Assembly (NCBI GenBank): GCA_023437755.1
Contig: JAEZFJ010000115.1
Span: forward strand, 1 to 5,984
From: Pseudomonadota bacterium
Lineage (GTDB): Bacteria; Pseudomonadota; Alphaproteobacteria; Rhizobiales; Devosiaceae
Direction: 5' to 3'
DNA length: 5,984 nt
Each line of letters starts with the position of its first letter. The first letter of the stretch is position 1. Under the pieces are notes generated by a model. That model was not told the origin of the DNA. It ran no database searches and was given only the letters and a program-made list of their open reading frames with translations. Shown here piece after piece: positions 5,836 to 5,984 of this stretch. The position numbers and the translations under genes were made by a program.

Positions 5836-5984
5836 CGTAGTAGCGATTGAGTGCTCGAGGGGAGACGAGCAGCGGATCACCAGCACGCAGAGTAGTCGCG
5901 ATTACCAAGCGCTGCGGTCGTGCGGATCTGGCCCATTTACGTCACTCGCGAGGAGACTGCCAACAGGGGAGGATTCGTTGGCAC
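5836..5984. other. Right-edge intergenic or gene-start region, nothing firmly assignable
   Basis: No recognisable gene, RNA or mobile element is visible here. The stretch holds a 6-bp inverted repeat TGCTCG/CGAGCA (5852-5857, 5866-5871). It also holds a strong purine-rich site AGGGGAGG (5965-5972) placed 5 nt before a TTG at 5978-5980, which could be the start of a + strand gene beyond the window. A frame starting at TTG 5847 is open to the edge (46 codons) but has no ribosome-binding site or recognisable sequence. Confidence 0.4.

Noticed and set aside
1..5984. CRISPR arrays, insertion sequences, tRNA or rRNA genes
   Set aside because: No spaced direct repeats, transposase-like protein, terminal inverted repeats or tRNA-like cloverleaf was seen.

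Overview
The window looks like chromosomal sequence from an alphaproteobacterium, most likely Hyphomicrobiales (Rhizobium/Devosia/Mesorhizobium type). This rests on high GC, dense GC-rich third positions, 4-bp and short intergenic spacings, and the style of the sugar ABC transporter proteins. Genus assignment is a guess from protein flavour, not from a search.

Layout. Positions 1-4117 on the + strand hold most of a class 2 (CUT2, ribose/xylose type) sugar ABC transporter operon. It comprises the C-terminal part of a periplasmic sugar-binding protein (1-389, cut by the window edge), a two-domain ATPase (559-2094), and two different RbsC-type permeases (2091-3143 and 3158-4117). The ATPase and first permease overlap by 4 bp, and the second permease follows after 14 bp, so these three are almost certainly co-translated. 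The 169-bp gap between binding protein and ATPase carries a near-perfect stem-loop (442-474), the kind of element that lets the binding protein be made in excess over the membrane components. A small orphan PilZ protein (4302-4559, + strand), a predicted c-di-GMP sensor, follows after a structured 184-bp gap. Facing it on the - strand is a zinc-dependent medium-chain dehydrogenase (4677-5690) that resembles the RspB / L-galactonate 5-dehydrogenase (LgoD) branch. Its AT-rich upstream region (about 5805-5835) holds an operator-like dyad fitting the GntR/FadR-type half-site pattern. The last 150 bp hold no gene I can support; a good ribosome-binding site at the very edge hints that a + strand gene begins there.

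How the parts may work together. The transporter would bring a monosaccharide, polyol or similar small sugar derivative into the cytoplasm. The dehydrogenase could oxidise it or a related sugar acid using NAD+. That link is positional and inferred; the two are convergent, not one operon. The PilZ protein probably belongs to a separate signalling function.

No clearly undescribed multi-gene system is visible. The items most worth a second look are the intercistronic hairpin, the strongly asymmetric ATPase, the orphan PilZ gene between transporter and dehydrogenase, and the operator-like dyad upstream of the dehydrogenase.
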